DNA of 30,017 bases from NCBI RefSeq assembly GCF_001949145.1, contig NW_019091680.1, positions 148,691 to 178,707 of the forward strand, read 5' to 3'. How positions within the stretch are numbered: position 1 is the first letter of the stretch; each line of letters starts with the position of its first letter. Under the pieces are notes generated by a model that saw only the letters and a list, made by a program, of their open reading frames with translations, ran no database searches and was not told where the DNA came from. Origin of the DNA: Acanthaster planci (Eukaryota > Echinodermata > Asteroidea > Valvatida > Acanthasteridae). The position numbers and the translations under genes were made by a program. This document shows positions 21,083 to 30,017 of the stretch, piece by piece.

Positions 21083-21241
21083 GCCTTTGTTGCCGACAAA
21101 CCATCGGCCGCCGACACTTTCTACCGCCCTCGGCCGTGCCTCCACTGTGCCGAGATGAGGGCATATTAGCCTACGAGTACGACAATGCGCCCCCGAGTCC
21201 GTTCGCAATGGAACTCGAATTTACCATCGAATACCTGCAAG
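21083..21241 (+). CDS. Gene B exon 2: N-terminal part of CRD1
   Basis: This exon encodes about 53 residues beginning GLCCRQTIGRR, with Cys in VPPLCRDEGI, the aromatic stretch LAYEYDN in the place of the usual I-x-Y-N region, and an amphipathic helix MELEFTIEYLQ leading to the intron. The acceptor lies after a T-rich tract (TCTGTTTTCAAG|GC) and the donor is CTGCAAG|GTAAGCC. Phase 1 fits exon 1 and exon 3. Other frames hit stops before the donor. It is a divergent Fz-type CRD start, recognised mainly from its position, the Cys pair and the helix before Cys3. Either or both of the adjacent CC residues may be Cys1. Confidence 0.62.
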
Positions 21242-21820
21242 GTAAGCCGTGCAGTGGGGAGTTTCAAGGGGGAGTTTCAACACATCATCTCTGAGATATC
21301 ACTTTTAGCAGGGGCCAATCGGGGAAATGGGGGGGGGTTAACTACATTTCGCCCATCCCAAGGCCTCCCAGTGGCCACTCAAAGTAAAAGTTGTGTACTA
21401 GTTTGCAGAAATAGAAAAGAGATTAATTAAAGACACAACATGTTCAAAAGTTCATGACGCTTGTTCACAGTTTAATGATCTTCGAACTGAGATGTTACAG
21501 GCATCTAGAAAACAGTATGAAAAACGACTATTCACGCACAGTGCTATAGGTGGGACAGGAACAAAGGTGGCTTTGGAAAATGTGACTAAGCAGGAGAATT
21601 TATGTTCAAGATAAAGAGAGAAGTACTGTCAAAGCCAAAAGTATTTTCAGAGCCAAAAGTGCGTCCCAAGCAGATCTCTAATTTACGTCCCCCAAAGTAC
21701 CCCAAGATGTCTTGATGCGCAGATCACGTTCTTATAAGTGGTTTCCCTTGTTTTTTCATTTTAATCAATCACAACGGACGTTATGCCGGATCTGGGTACA
21801 GTGTTGTCTCACAGTCACAG

Positions 21821-21842
21821 TGACACACTATGTAGTGTGTCA
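21821..21842. repeat. Perfect 22-bp palindrome
   Basis: TGACACACTA, TG, TAGTGTGTCA form 10-base arms around a two-base centre in gene B intron 2 (21242-22120). The intron holds no other feature I recognise. Confidence 0.9.
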
Positions 21843-22120
21843 ATGATGCCCCTGCCAATGACGGAAACATGCCGGGACCCAATGTTCTTTTGAGTGCATA
21901 TTCTGATTGGGATGGTTGCGTGGGCAGAACCTTTCTAGAGTAAATTTCTTATCGCTCTTTATAATTATTCAAAGAATTTGCCTTTTCTGGCTGATTAAGG
22001 TAAGAAATAATGCTAGACCTTGATTTCTAAAAAAAGAAAACATTCCCAGTCTTACGTTTATTGACAGAAGGTATTGCTCTATTCACATTAGAATGAAATC
22101 CGGGACTTCCTTTTACTCAG

Positions 22121-22369
22121 ATCTGATCGACTCAGGATGCTCGGACCTTTTGGGTCGTTTCCTTTGTGCCGCCCACTATCAACGGTTGAACTTGATCTCT
22201 CTGGGAGGTACCGGCTATGCATATTTCTACCAGAAGCCATGTGCCGATCTCTGCCGCGCCATTTGGCGCGAATGCCGGGTCACCGCCCGTCGGCTTGGCT
22301 TGGATAGGGTACCGGAGTTGAACTGTAAAGGAAACTACCCTCTTAAGATGAACGCTGACTGCCTTTCTG
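22121..22369 (+). CDS. Gene B exon 3: C-terminal part of CRD1 (divergent, one cysteine short)
   Basis: This exon encodes DSGCSDLLGRFLCAAHY (Cys3 and Cys4), KPCADLCRAIWREC (Cys6 to Cys8), ELNCKG (Cys9) and ADCLSG (Cys10), the standard second half of a Fz-type CRD. The acceptor is CCTTTTACTCAG|ATCTGATC and the donor CTTTCTG|GTAAGA, phase 1 at both ends. The Cys5 normally found shortly after Cys4 (Y-x-P-x-C) is absent: the segment reads AAHYQRLNLISLGG, with a glycine- and tyrosine-rich insert before KPC. CRD1 therefore has an unusual disulfide set and is the most divergent CRD of the pair of genes. Confidence 0.83.
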
Positions 22370-23384
22370 GTAAGATCAAGCTCAGGCAAACCATTAATTC
22401 GTTGCGTTGAAATGTTTAATCCTAACTCCCCAGGATGTGGGTGCTGGGAGCATCATTCAGAAGTTTTTGATTTGGTTTCAAAATTCAAGCTCAAGGTGTT
22501 ATCTTTTTCAAAACTGATGACTGATCACTGAAGATAATGTTGACTACTGAATACCTTTTTTATTTTGTCCAGTAGGATTTACCACAACAATCAAAATACA
22601 CGTAGTGTGTTGACGCCACTTAATACCCTCTAACAGATGAGATCATTGGAAAAGCGTAGAGAATGAAGATATTGAACTGAATAGGGTTCTGTTGGGTTTA
22701 GCCTCAAGATCTGTTATTTTCCATTATCAACACAATTCTTGGATTGTTACAGAAATAAAATCAGTACATTGTTACAAATTGATAGAAGTAAATTATACAA
22801 TTTCAACTGCAAATGTTTTCTGTGAAACAAACTCAGGAACCTCTAAAACTGCAAACCAGACTACACAATATTTACTCAAACTGTGTGGCTTCTGAAATAA
22901 AGCGTCGGTTTCACCAAGTTTACCACTGCAAAAATTCCCAAGAAGAACAGAGCCAAAACAATTGTGTGAAAATGTAGGATTTAAATTCAGTGATTGCAAA
23001 CACTCGTAAGATACACGCCGCAGTACAGTGCAACTCAAGCTGCAAATTCACATTTCAGTCGGAGTAGAAAATACCAAAAGCGTTCATTCGATACCAAATG
23101 AACGACTTCTAACCATCATTTTTGGGATAAATGGATTATTTTGATTTGCATTTTGCGCTTGAGACACACTGTAAAATTACGATGTAATTGGAGGGATCAG
23201 CCCTGTTAGGGTCGAAGGGCCAGTTGGGTCTAACTACGCGTTAAAAGCCAATCAAATATCCTCCACTAAAAAAATTAACCCTCCCGTGAGACATTCTTCT
23301 GATATTGTACCCTTTCCAGACATCACTCGCTTACCTCTTGAAAATCATGTTCTGCTTTGGGCTTGGGATATCTCTTCAACACAG
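22370..23384. other. Gene B intron 3
   Basis: The intron separates CRD1 from the FN3-like exon. It is AT-rich. Short open frames on both strands have no domain or splice support. Confidence 0.7.
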
Positions 23385-23690
23385 ATCTCTTCCCACCGAA
23401 CGAACCGCCGAATTGGATCACAGCCGTCACCAGGGACAGCCTGGATAAGGCTTCCGTCCACTTCCTCTCTCCAGCATCCACCACGCAGGCAATTCTCATC
23501 CGCTTGAACGAGACCTTCTCTCCAGTCGAGAGGGAAATCTTTCATCCTGTCGATCCTAAAGGCCCACCCGAACGCACCATTGAGATCTTTCACCTTTGGA
23601 ACGCAGGGAGTTATAGAATTGAAATCACAGCCTTGAATGAATTCGGAGAGGGCACAACGACAGTTGCAAATATACCGGCATATAATGCAA
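23385..23690 (+). CDS. Gene B exon 4: fibronectin type III-like domain
   Basis: A single phase 1-1 exon of 102 codons encodes a cysteine-free beta-sandwich-like domain. It opens with a Pro-rich start (FPPNEPPNWITAV), has a middle strand TQAILIRLNE, and closes with NAGSYRIEITALNEFGEGT, which matches the Y-x-I/V-x-V-x-A-x-N-x-x-G signature of fibronectin type III domains. The usual first-strand Trp is replaced (SVHFLSP). The acceptor is TTCAACACAG|ATCTC and the donor AATGCAA|GTAAGTCC. It sits between CRD1 and the CRD2-4 array and probably acts as a rigid spacer. A degenerate Ig without cysteines is the alternative. Confidence 0.75.
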
Positions 23691-24424
23691 GTAAGTCCCT
23701 AACAACTCCCACCACGCATATCTTTCGAGGATACGGTCTCCGCAGGTCTTAACACTCCCTGTGATATTTGATAATCCGGATCTATTTTGTCGAACAAATT
23801 TCCATGTGAACGCAACATCTAATTGTGAGTAATACTCAGTGTGTAATAGGCCTACCGATGTTAAATAGGTCAGAGGTACAAAATGGCTCTGCTTTGTAAA
23901 CGCATTTCCTTTTGGGTGTGAGATTGATTATTAAATAATTATGCTAGTACTTATGGAGGAAAAATAGTACATATCTGTTCTGTGGATTAAAATCGAAAGC
24001 AACTCCGTGTATAGACCTTAATTGGTAGTTTACAAGGAAAGTTTTACCACTTATCTATGCCAAAAATTATGGCCACCTGTGAACACGAAACCGAAATAAT
24101 TATTCACAAAGTTTTACAAACATCTCACACAAATATTGAAACGCTGATTAACAAATAATTCCATTCCAAATGAAGACGACTTCCAATCCCATTTCACCAA
24201 CGCAGGAGCAAAATGTACTTTTTGGGTAAACTTTCTTGTAAACTTAGTAGGCCCGTATAAACTACAGTCAGTGTCTGTCGACAAGAGAAGATTCCATGAT
24301 CGTAATGTTCGCACGAATGCCACCGAAAATGCTGGCAGACAAGTGAGGGCAGAACAGTAGGAGCAGGCTTACTGAGAACAGGACCATGAATTCTGTTTTC
24401 TTTTGTTTTGGTTGTCACTCCCAG
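23691..24424. other. Gene B intron 4
   Basis: The intron lies between the FN3-like exon and CRD2. Nothing recognisable is seen. Confidence 0.7.
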
Positions 24425-24641
24425 GCGTTTCTGACGACGGCGGAACCGTTTCCGACGAAGATTACTGGCGTTGCGAAAACATCACTGTGNCGGGCATCGG
24501 CTACACACAGACCTCCATGCCTAACTTCCTCCATCACTGGACTCAGGAGGAAGCCGCGGAAATTCACCAGTTCTCTTCTTTCGTGGATGCGCAGTGTTCG
24601 CCTTTCCTGAGGACATACCTGTGCGCCATGTACACTCCAGA
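24425..24641 (+). CDS. Gene B exon 5: N-terminal part of CRD2, with a single N and missing Cys2
   Basis: This exon encodes a short acidic linker, then YWRCENITV (Cys1), GIGYTQTSMPNFLHHWTQEE, AQCSPFLRTYLC (Cys3, Cys4) and AMYTPE. This is a clear Frizzled-type CRD N-terminal half, close to CRD3. The acceptor is GTCACTCCCAG|GCG and the donor CTCCAGA|GTATGC, phase 2. Position 24490 is an undetermined base (GTGNCGGGC). Compared with CRD4 (INVSMCQSGIGY), four codons including Cys2 are missing exactly there. This looks like an assembly flaw rather than a real loss, because every other conserved residue is intact. Confidence 0.86.
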
Positions 24642-26139
24642 GTATGCATTATTTTATTAATTAATTTTTTTTTGGGGGGGGGGGAGGGAGGTGAGGGGTT
24701 GATTCATAGGAGAGAGGTCTGCATTTACGTTGATACATTTCGTGAAAAACATCGTATGCGATGCTAGTGGACAACACTTCGGAGAACTCCACTTTCAGTT
24801 CGGAAACGAGACGTCCTTAATTGGAACACGTGTACAAAGCCACCCTCACATTTTTGTGAAATGAAAGAGGAGATCCTTGGTGGATGCATTCGTTTGGTAT
24901 GTGTTTTAAAACCGATATTAAAAACACTCTCTTAGATTCACTCTTGTTCTTGACAAAAGTAACGTTTCTTGAAGAGGTACATACAAACTATACTTGATTT
25001 TTTAAAAAGATTTTTCCCTTCTACCTGGTGCTATGAGACCAAAATCTGTGCTATACAATGAACTTTTGCGTTGTACAATATTCTTCTTTCGCAGATGTAC
25101 TGATGGTACAAGCCGCCGTGTGGTGCCATGCAGAGAGCTGTGTGTACTGGCAAGAGACGACTGCAAAGAAGACATTTACCAGATATTTGGATACTCGTGG
25201 CCAAAGTATCTGGCATGTGAGAACTTGCCCAGCTTCAGTGAAGGAAAAGAATGCTACTTAGGAGGTAACGTGCATCAAGTCGTCATGCAGGCGTTGTCAT
25301 AACCATAAATCCACCTTAGCCGCTTTAAAAAGATCACAGAAAATCCTGAATGATATACCCTTTATCCTCCCTTACATGTCCTCGTATTTAGATATACAGG
25401 GATTTGCTAAGCAAAAATGTTCGCTTAGCCAGTCACCCAGCCATACCTGTTACAAGAATTTGCCGTTAACGACGCATTAAATCTTGGCGACGCACACTTT
25501 GTGTAAGGTTGTTCATGTGTGTCAGGAAACATCGCATCTGTACAGAACAGAATTTTCATGATTTGTGGATTGTTCAGGCCTTTTTGAATGCCATTCATTC
25601 AATACATTTGGTTGCTCAAAAATTCTTCGCAGACCGCCATAATATTTTGTCATCGCACAAACGTGCAGGGAATAATCCAATCGCCTTTCAGTCATAAAGT
25701 AGGGGGAGACATATACCCCACGTCCCCAGGATTTACACCCTTGTTCTTTTGGAAGAGAGGGGGGTGAAAGAGAGCCAAAATCGTCATTCCATCACTTTTG
25801 TTTGAAAAAAGTTTTGATCCTTTTTTTTGGGGGGGGGTTCCCAATACTAGTCGCTTCGCAGAAGACATTCTGGACTGATCACACCCTGAAATACTGCATC
25901 GTAGTCCTTAGCATAATGCTAGTTACAAGCATTTTGTTAACGATGAGCACCTGTGGCATATTACGTGCATTGCATTTTAATTAGAAGCAAACAACGTACA
26001 AGTGTAATACTAATTTATAAAGATTTACTCACAAAACCACATTCCTCGTGTTCTTAAAAATAATTGTCCGCCGAGGAGGGCGGTGTATCTTGGACGTTGA
26101 ATTATACACCATACGGTGAGATCTTACCGTTTGTTTTAG
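24642..26139. other. Gene B introns 5 and 6, either side of exon 6 (25095-25264)
   Basis: Intron 5 (24642-25094) starts GTATGC and carries a G-run near 24672. Intron 6 (25265-26139) carries another G-run near 25829. No exon-like or mobile sequence is recognised. Confidence 0.65.
25095..25264 (+). CDS. Gene B exon 6: C-terminal part of CRD2
   Basis: This exon encodes CTDGTSRRVVPCRELCVLARDDC (Cys5 to Cys8), KYLACENLPSF (Cys9) and KECYLG (Cys10). The acceptor TTCTTTCGCAG|ATGTACTG is phase 2: GA from exon 5 plus A gives Glu directly before Cys5. The donor TTAGGAG|GTAACG returns to phase 1. The CRELC core is typical of Frizzled-type CRDs. Together exons 5 and 6 make a full domain of about 129 residues. 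Confidence 0.9.
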
Positions 26140-26356
26140 GTGCTCCTGTAATGACCGAAGATCTTGGGCAGTGCGAAGCCATCACTGTGCCCATGTGCAA
26201 GTCTGACATTGGCTACACCAAAACAGCCATGCCGAACAGGTTTGGCCACCAGACTCAGGACGAAGTTGAAATCGAAGTTCGCCAATTCTATCCTTTGGTT
26301 GAAGCGCAGTGCTCGTCCTTCCTGAAGACGTTCCTGTGTGCCATGTACACTCCACA
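26140..26356 (+). CDS. Gene B exon 7: N-terminal part of CRD3
   Basis: This exon encodes GAPVMTEDLGQCEAITVPMC, then IGYTKTAMPNRFGHQTQDE, a helix, AQCSSFLKTFLC and AMYTPQ. It is the most canonical CRD of the window: CEAITVPMC, IGYTKTAMPN and the H-Q-T-Q-x-E segment closely follow Frizzled and sFRP patterns. The acceptor is GTTTGTTTTAG|GTGCTCC and the donor CTCCACA|GTACGT (phase 2). Its length (217 nt) equals that of exon 5. All four expected cysteines of this half are present, and Lys and Asp near DIGYTK lie in the region that contacts the Wnt lipid tip in Frizzled. Confidence 0.92.
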
Positions 26357-28184
26357 GTACGTATATATAGAGGGTTTGCATGGCCACCATCTTGCTGGCC
26401 AGTGCTTTTGTTCCGCAGGGTATGCTCAAAGAAGGCTTCTCTATGGAAGAACTGCCCTGCAAGATGGCTTCCATGCAGAGCGTGTATTGGTTAGCCCATA
26501 TTGGTTTTTGTTTCGCTAAAAGTGCGAGTCGGTGCTGGGGTAATTCGAAAATGCACATTTTGGGGCATGAATAAAGGACACGTAAAAGCTGAGGAAAAAA
26601 CTCCTTTACCATTAGAGCATACGTGTATATAGATTGAAATGTGCCCGTCTTCTGTTGACGCTCTGTTAGATAGCCATAATAAAATAGGGCTGAGTATAAA
26701 CAAAAGAGAACAATAGAATTTTTCCATTGTACACCACAGAAGCGCGCATGCGTAAGAGGGGAGGGGACAAAAGCCTCCGTTTACTCGGACGGCCACGGAG
26801 AACAAAATCAGACAGAACTATCACAGAACCCGCGTTTTTGTGAAAATACTCCTCTAACGCACAAAAATAATTATGTGTGGAAGAGGGAATATCAAAAGAT
26901 AATGTAATTGTAATAAAACGTTCGTGACGTGCCTTTTGCGTTTGCCATGATTGTTGATAGCAACTTTCATTTCCAAGCAGCACAACGTTTGGCAGAAAGT
27001 GCCTGAGCCGAATGTAACATCTTTAATTTAGACAGTTTTTAATTGTGCCTATAGTAACATGGAAATTATCAACGGACCTTTTCGTTATGGGCTTCGAGCT
27101 GGACCAAGAAAGGGCTCTATTTTCTTAGCAACGGAGACTCCTTTAGCCGGAACTGAACTTCGTTGGTTCACAAACGACTATGAAATCAAGCGTTACGGTC
27201 GCATCGCTGCCAACAAAATGAACACTCCCGAGCATTATGACTCTTTTCGACCTATGAGGGGTGCTTCTTTTCGAGGTGGATTGTGGGAAACTTACCTATG
27301 TTGAGTATCCGTCTCTTGCAGGTGTACCAGCGGGTCCCGTCGTCCCATGCTGCCTTGCAGAGAGCTTTGCGTGCAGGTTATGGATAGATGCGAGGGTCTC
27401 GTGCAGGAGTATGGACTCTTTGGGCCAGAGGATCATAGTTGTGAATTGCCCAGCTTTGCTGAAGGAGAGGATTGCTACTTAGGGGGTAATGTATGGACTT
27501 TATTGTTTTGGGCATTGTATTCGTCCGCCGACGTACCCCCCACCCCCATGGTCCAAGGCCCCTGTCGCCCCACCATTATCAATGTACAAAACTCGTGTGC
27601 CAGTTGGAATTCACTGATGATAAATGAGCATCAATGACGTCCTTTGATCTTCCAATTTTGCATCCATGAGTATTTTTTGGGAGAAACGAGGAGGTCACGG
27701 GACTATTGCTCGACTGCTAAATAGCCACAAAATCAAGTCGCAACTCTCACGCCAAAATACAGTTCAACAGATATTTCGAGATGCGAGCTGTTTGTTTTCT
27801 GCGTCGCTTCTTTCATGGTTGTGTTTGCTAAGTCTGTTCTGTGTTTGACAGTCCAAACAGCCACCAAAAAAGTTCCTCCAAAGGCACGGCACCAATTCGT
27901 GAGAACAAAGAGAATTGTATGTAGAATAGCGTATCCAGAATTTGTGTGGGGTAGCGAAAGGGGATTTTCCCTTCGCTGGACAAGCCACTGGTTCACGAAA
28001 CAAATGTTTCACGTGCATCGAAACTTTCTACCAATCATAAAAAAAATGCATTTATACGTGGAAAAGGCTCCTTAACTACTTGACATCGCTCTAATTTCTT
28101 GAGTGGTGTCACACAACCTTTAATGTAAACCAGTTCTCTGCGAGGTTAGGGCTTTATCATCAGACCTGTCTCTTCATGTCGCAG
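26357..28184. other. Gene B introns 7 and 8, either side of exon 8 (27322-27485)
   Basis: Intron 7 (26357-27321) contains an 81-codon plus-strand frame at 27059-27304 with protein-like composition (see findings) but no fitting splice signals. Intron 8 (27486-28184) shows nothing I recognise. Confidence 0.65.
27322..27485 (+). CDS. Gene B exon 8: C-terminal part of CRD3
   Basis: This exon encodes CTSGSRRPMLPCRELCVQVMDRC (Cys5 to Cys8), DHSCELPSF (Cys9) and EDCYLG (Cys10). The acceptor is CGTCTCTTGCAG|GTGTACC: CA from exon 7 plus G gives Gln before Cys5 (phase 2). The donor is TTAGGGG|GTAATG (phase 1). It is two codons shorter than exon 6. All six expected cysteines are present, so CRD3 is complete with ten cysteines. 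Confidence 0.88.
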
Positions 28185-28404
28185 GCGCGCCAGTGACAGA
28201 TATGCAACCCCACGATCGATGTCAAGACATCAACGTGTCCATGTGCCAGTCTGGCATCGGATACAATCACACGGTGATGCCCAGCGTCCTTGGCCACGAG
28301 ACGCAGAGTGAGGCGGCGATACAGCTCTCTTCATTCATGCCTCTGGTGGAGTATGGCTGCTCACCCCACGCCAGAAGCTACTTCTGCTCTGTATATCTGC
28401 CCAT
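28185..28404 (+). CDS. Gene B exon 9: N-terminal part of CRD4
   Basis: This exon encodes GAPVTDMQPHDRCQDINVSMC (Cys1, Cys2), then IGYNHTVMPSVLGHETQSEA, a hydrophobic helix, YGCSPHARSYFC (Cys3, Cys4) and SVYLPM. The acceptor is CATGTCGCAG|GCGCGCC and the donor CTGCCCAT|GTAAGT (phase 2). The opening GAPV matches that of CRD3, and the TMP/VMP region is conserved. NVS and NHT are potential N-glycosylation sites; a sugar at NHT sits in the same place as in several Frizzled CRDs. Confidence 0.9.
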
Positions 28405-29742
28405 GTAAGTACTTACAGGTTCGCTAAAATGCTTTCAAAGAGGTATAAGGCCAAGGGTGTCAGGAAACACGATCTGAAACTCATGAACAGTGGGTTTTGC
28501 AGGGTCAGGTCAGTTGGCCAGTTTTCAATAGAGTCACTCATAACCTGACGCGAAAAAAGAAACGCAGACTCTATTAATACTGGTATTTTCTATTAGTGAA
28601 ATGATTGATACATTTTTATTTTGTTCCCATGAAGTACTCAAACAATCCAGACATTATGAAATTGATCTAGGTGTAAAGTGAAGTTGAAAAAAATTCGTGT
28701 GAAGCAGGCAAAACACATGGCATTATGGTGAAGTTGCAATTGTCATAATAAGTACAAAGCAGCATAAGGGTACTTTAGGTGCACTTTTTTTTTTACATTT
28801 GAAATGTGAATACCCTATTGTTTTTGACATTCTTGTTTAATACCTTTGCACGAATTTTGAATTCTGAAATGCTGGTCGACACGCGGTCATTTTGTCTGGC
28901 AGGTGCGACATCTCCAGCGGAGCCAAGGTGCTACCTTGCCGGGAGCTGTGTGACTCTGTCAGGAGAGATTGTTTGATGGTGCTACGTAAATTTGGCTTCA
29001 GTGGGCCGGAGAGATTGGTGTGCGAGAATCTGCCGAGTCGAAATAGCGGGTCTACTTGCTACCTTGGAGGTATGGCCAAAGTGTATGCTATGGGCGGTAT
29101 CAAGTCTAAAGCCCGTATGGTTCAGTGAAATTCCTTACCAGTGATGGCACATTTAAACAATGTGAGTGTGAGTGAGTGATATGGTTTTTAACACCCGAGG
29201 GACCCAAGGCACACTTTCACCTTGGCTGTTTTGAGTCTTCAATGTAGCTTACCTTAAATTAAAGGTTAACAGAAATTGAAAACATTCAGTTCACGTGAAG
29301 TATTTCAAAATAACAATTGATACGTAACCAGTTCAAATACATCGTAAATTTAATGTTTACCCCATTAATTGTGACCCCAACATGAATAAAAAGATTCTGA
29401 GTTTCACCGCCCACAAAAAATCCCCTTTTGGCCATTCGCGTTCCCTGGCTGATTTGATGACGTCATCGGCAGAATGCCTACATGTACAGTGTACATGTAC
29501 ATTGAATGATTGCACACAGTACATGCAGTATCGCACGCTTGCAATAGACCACGTTGTATTCGATGCATCTTGGCCTGCTGGCAAACACTGTCTCGGTTCA
29601 AGAAATACACAGAAGGACTGTGTCTCTTTCTACCTTGCACTGAGACAGCGTTTGCCTGTGGGCCAAGCTACATCAACGGAATTAAGACTCGTTTAATTTA
29701 ACGTGATTGTTTCTTTCCCCTCCTTTTTTTTATCATCTTCAG
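28405..29742. other. Gene B introns 9 and 10, either side of exon 10 (28903-29069)
   Basis: Intron 9 (28405-28902) is AT-rich with no feature. Intron 10 (29070-29742) contains the inverted repeat TACATGTAC-AGT-GTACATGTA at 29479-29499. The last stretch 29924-30017 is the beginning of intron 11. Confidence 0.65.
28903..29069 (+). CDS. Gene B exon 10: C-terminal part of CRD4
   Basis: This exon encodes CDISSGAKVLPCRELCDSVRRDC (Cys5 to Cys8), ERLVCENLPS (Cys9) and STCYLG (Cys10). The acceptor is TTTTGTCTGGCAG|GTGCGAC: AT plus G gives Met before Cys5 (phase 2). The donor CTTGGAG|GTATGG is phase 1. CRD4 is complete with ten cysteines. The repeated CENLPS and CYLG endings show that CRD2, CRD3 and CRD4 arose by duplication of a two-exon cassette. 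Confidence 0.9.
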
Positions 29743-29923
29743 ATATGAACCCAACGATTTCAAGCGGTAGTCCTGGCCAACAACAATTCAACATTACAAC
29801 ACCCAACATCAGCCCGAGTACTTTCAAGCCGCGCCGTTACGACATTCACAACCTTGGCGTGCCGTCCATGTTCCACGGCTGGGTGGATGTTCAGGGGCAG
29901 GGCGCCGCCAACGACTACTGCAG
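29743..29923 (+). CDS. Gene B exon 11: start of a further extracellular module, not classified
   Basis: This exon encodes a Ser/Thr/Gln-rich, Pro-containing linker (SSGSPGQQQFNITT, with possible glycosylation) followed by a more ordered segment RYDIHNLGVPSMFHGW and VDVQGQGAANDYCR. The acceptor is TTATCATCTTCAG|ATATGAAC (phase 1 with exon 10, giving Asp) and the donor ACTGCAG|GTAGGA (phase 2). The VDVQGQGxxNDYCR motif looks like part of a conserved cysteine module seen in other invertebrate extracellular proteins, but I cannot name the family with confidence. The gene continues past the right edge. Confidence 0.7.
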
Positions 29924-30017
29924 GTAGGATAAGGGCTTAGTGCATTTGTTGTGCACATTCAGTTACAAATCAGTCATACGCCACTCGACTAGTGGCTCTC
30001 GTTGACCAAGCAGCGTC

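Noticed and set aside
25802-25984. Possible membrane-spanning small protein in gene B intron 6
   Set aside because: It begins at a T-run and a G-run, interrupts the gene between two CRDs and has no supporting splice sites; the hydrophobicity comes from T-rich sequence.
1-30017. CRISPR arrays, bacterial operons, rRNA or intact tRNA genes
   Set aside because: No regularly spaced short repeats, ribosome-binding-site/ORF organisation or complete tRNA cloverleaf is seen; the sequence is animal nuclear DNA.

Overview
This is a window of animal nuclear DNA: AT-rich, intron-rich, with GT-AG splice sites, signal-peptide first exons, extracellular Ig, FN3 and Frizzled-type cysteine-rich domains (CRDs), and decayed transposons. 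There is no bacterial organisation. The frequent short palindromes (TACATGTA, TAGGCCTA) and the cassette-style domain genes suggest a marine invertebrate deuterostome, most likely an echinoderm, with hemichordate or amphioxus as alternatives. That assignment is an inference of low confidence.

The window holds two multi-exon genes in head-to-head orientation. Their signal-peptide start codons lie about 1.6 kb apart (16976 on the minus strand, 18618 on the plus strand). I reconstructed exons by joining splice sites in matching phase. Gene A (minus strand, 16976 down past position 1) has 11 exons here and encodes: signal peptide, CRD-A, Ig1 (two exons), CRD-B, Ig2 (two exons), then Ig3, Ig4, Ig5 and Ig6, each in one exon. 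It runs off the left edge, with 2860 coding nt present. Gene B (plus strand, 18618 to beyond 29923) also has 11 exons here and encodes: signal peptide, CRD1 (two exons), an FN3-like domain, CRD2, CRD3 and CRD4 (two exons each), and the start of another cysteine-containing module. It runs off the right edge, with 2099 coding nt present. All reading frames join across every proposed junction, and every intron between modules is phase 1. Neither gene's C-terminus is in the window, so a membrane anchor, kinase or other tail cannot be judged.

Region by region: 1-6480 is a recent tandem array in which Ig exons were copied together with flanking introns. 6456-9057 is a large intron carrying a dead non-LTR retrotransposon (LINE), itself interrupted by a 570-bp piggyBac-like element with TTAA at both ends. 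9058-15016 holds the split Ig exons and the two CRD exons, plus a 469-bp assembly gap (11675-12143) and a dispersed repeat. 15017-16891 is intron 1 of gene A, with a 245-bp inverted-repeat element and a cluster of CACGTG sites. 16977-18617 is the shared divergent 5' region. 18667-21082 is intron 1 of gene B, with the second copy of the dispersed repeat and a tRNA-like sequence. From 21083 on are the remaining gene B exons separated by unremarkable introns.

The CRD is the Wnt/lipid-binding fold of Frizzled, sFRP, ROR and MuSK. A plausible reading is a pair of co-regulated extracellular proteins with repeated Wnt-binding-type domains on Ig or FN3 scaffolds. Ligand binding and co-regulation are inference; the domain order and gene arrangement are read from the sequence.
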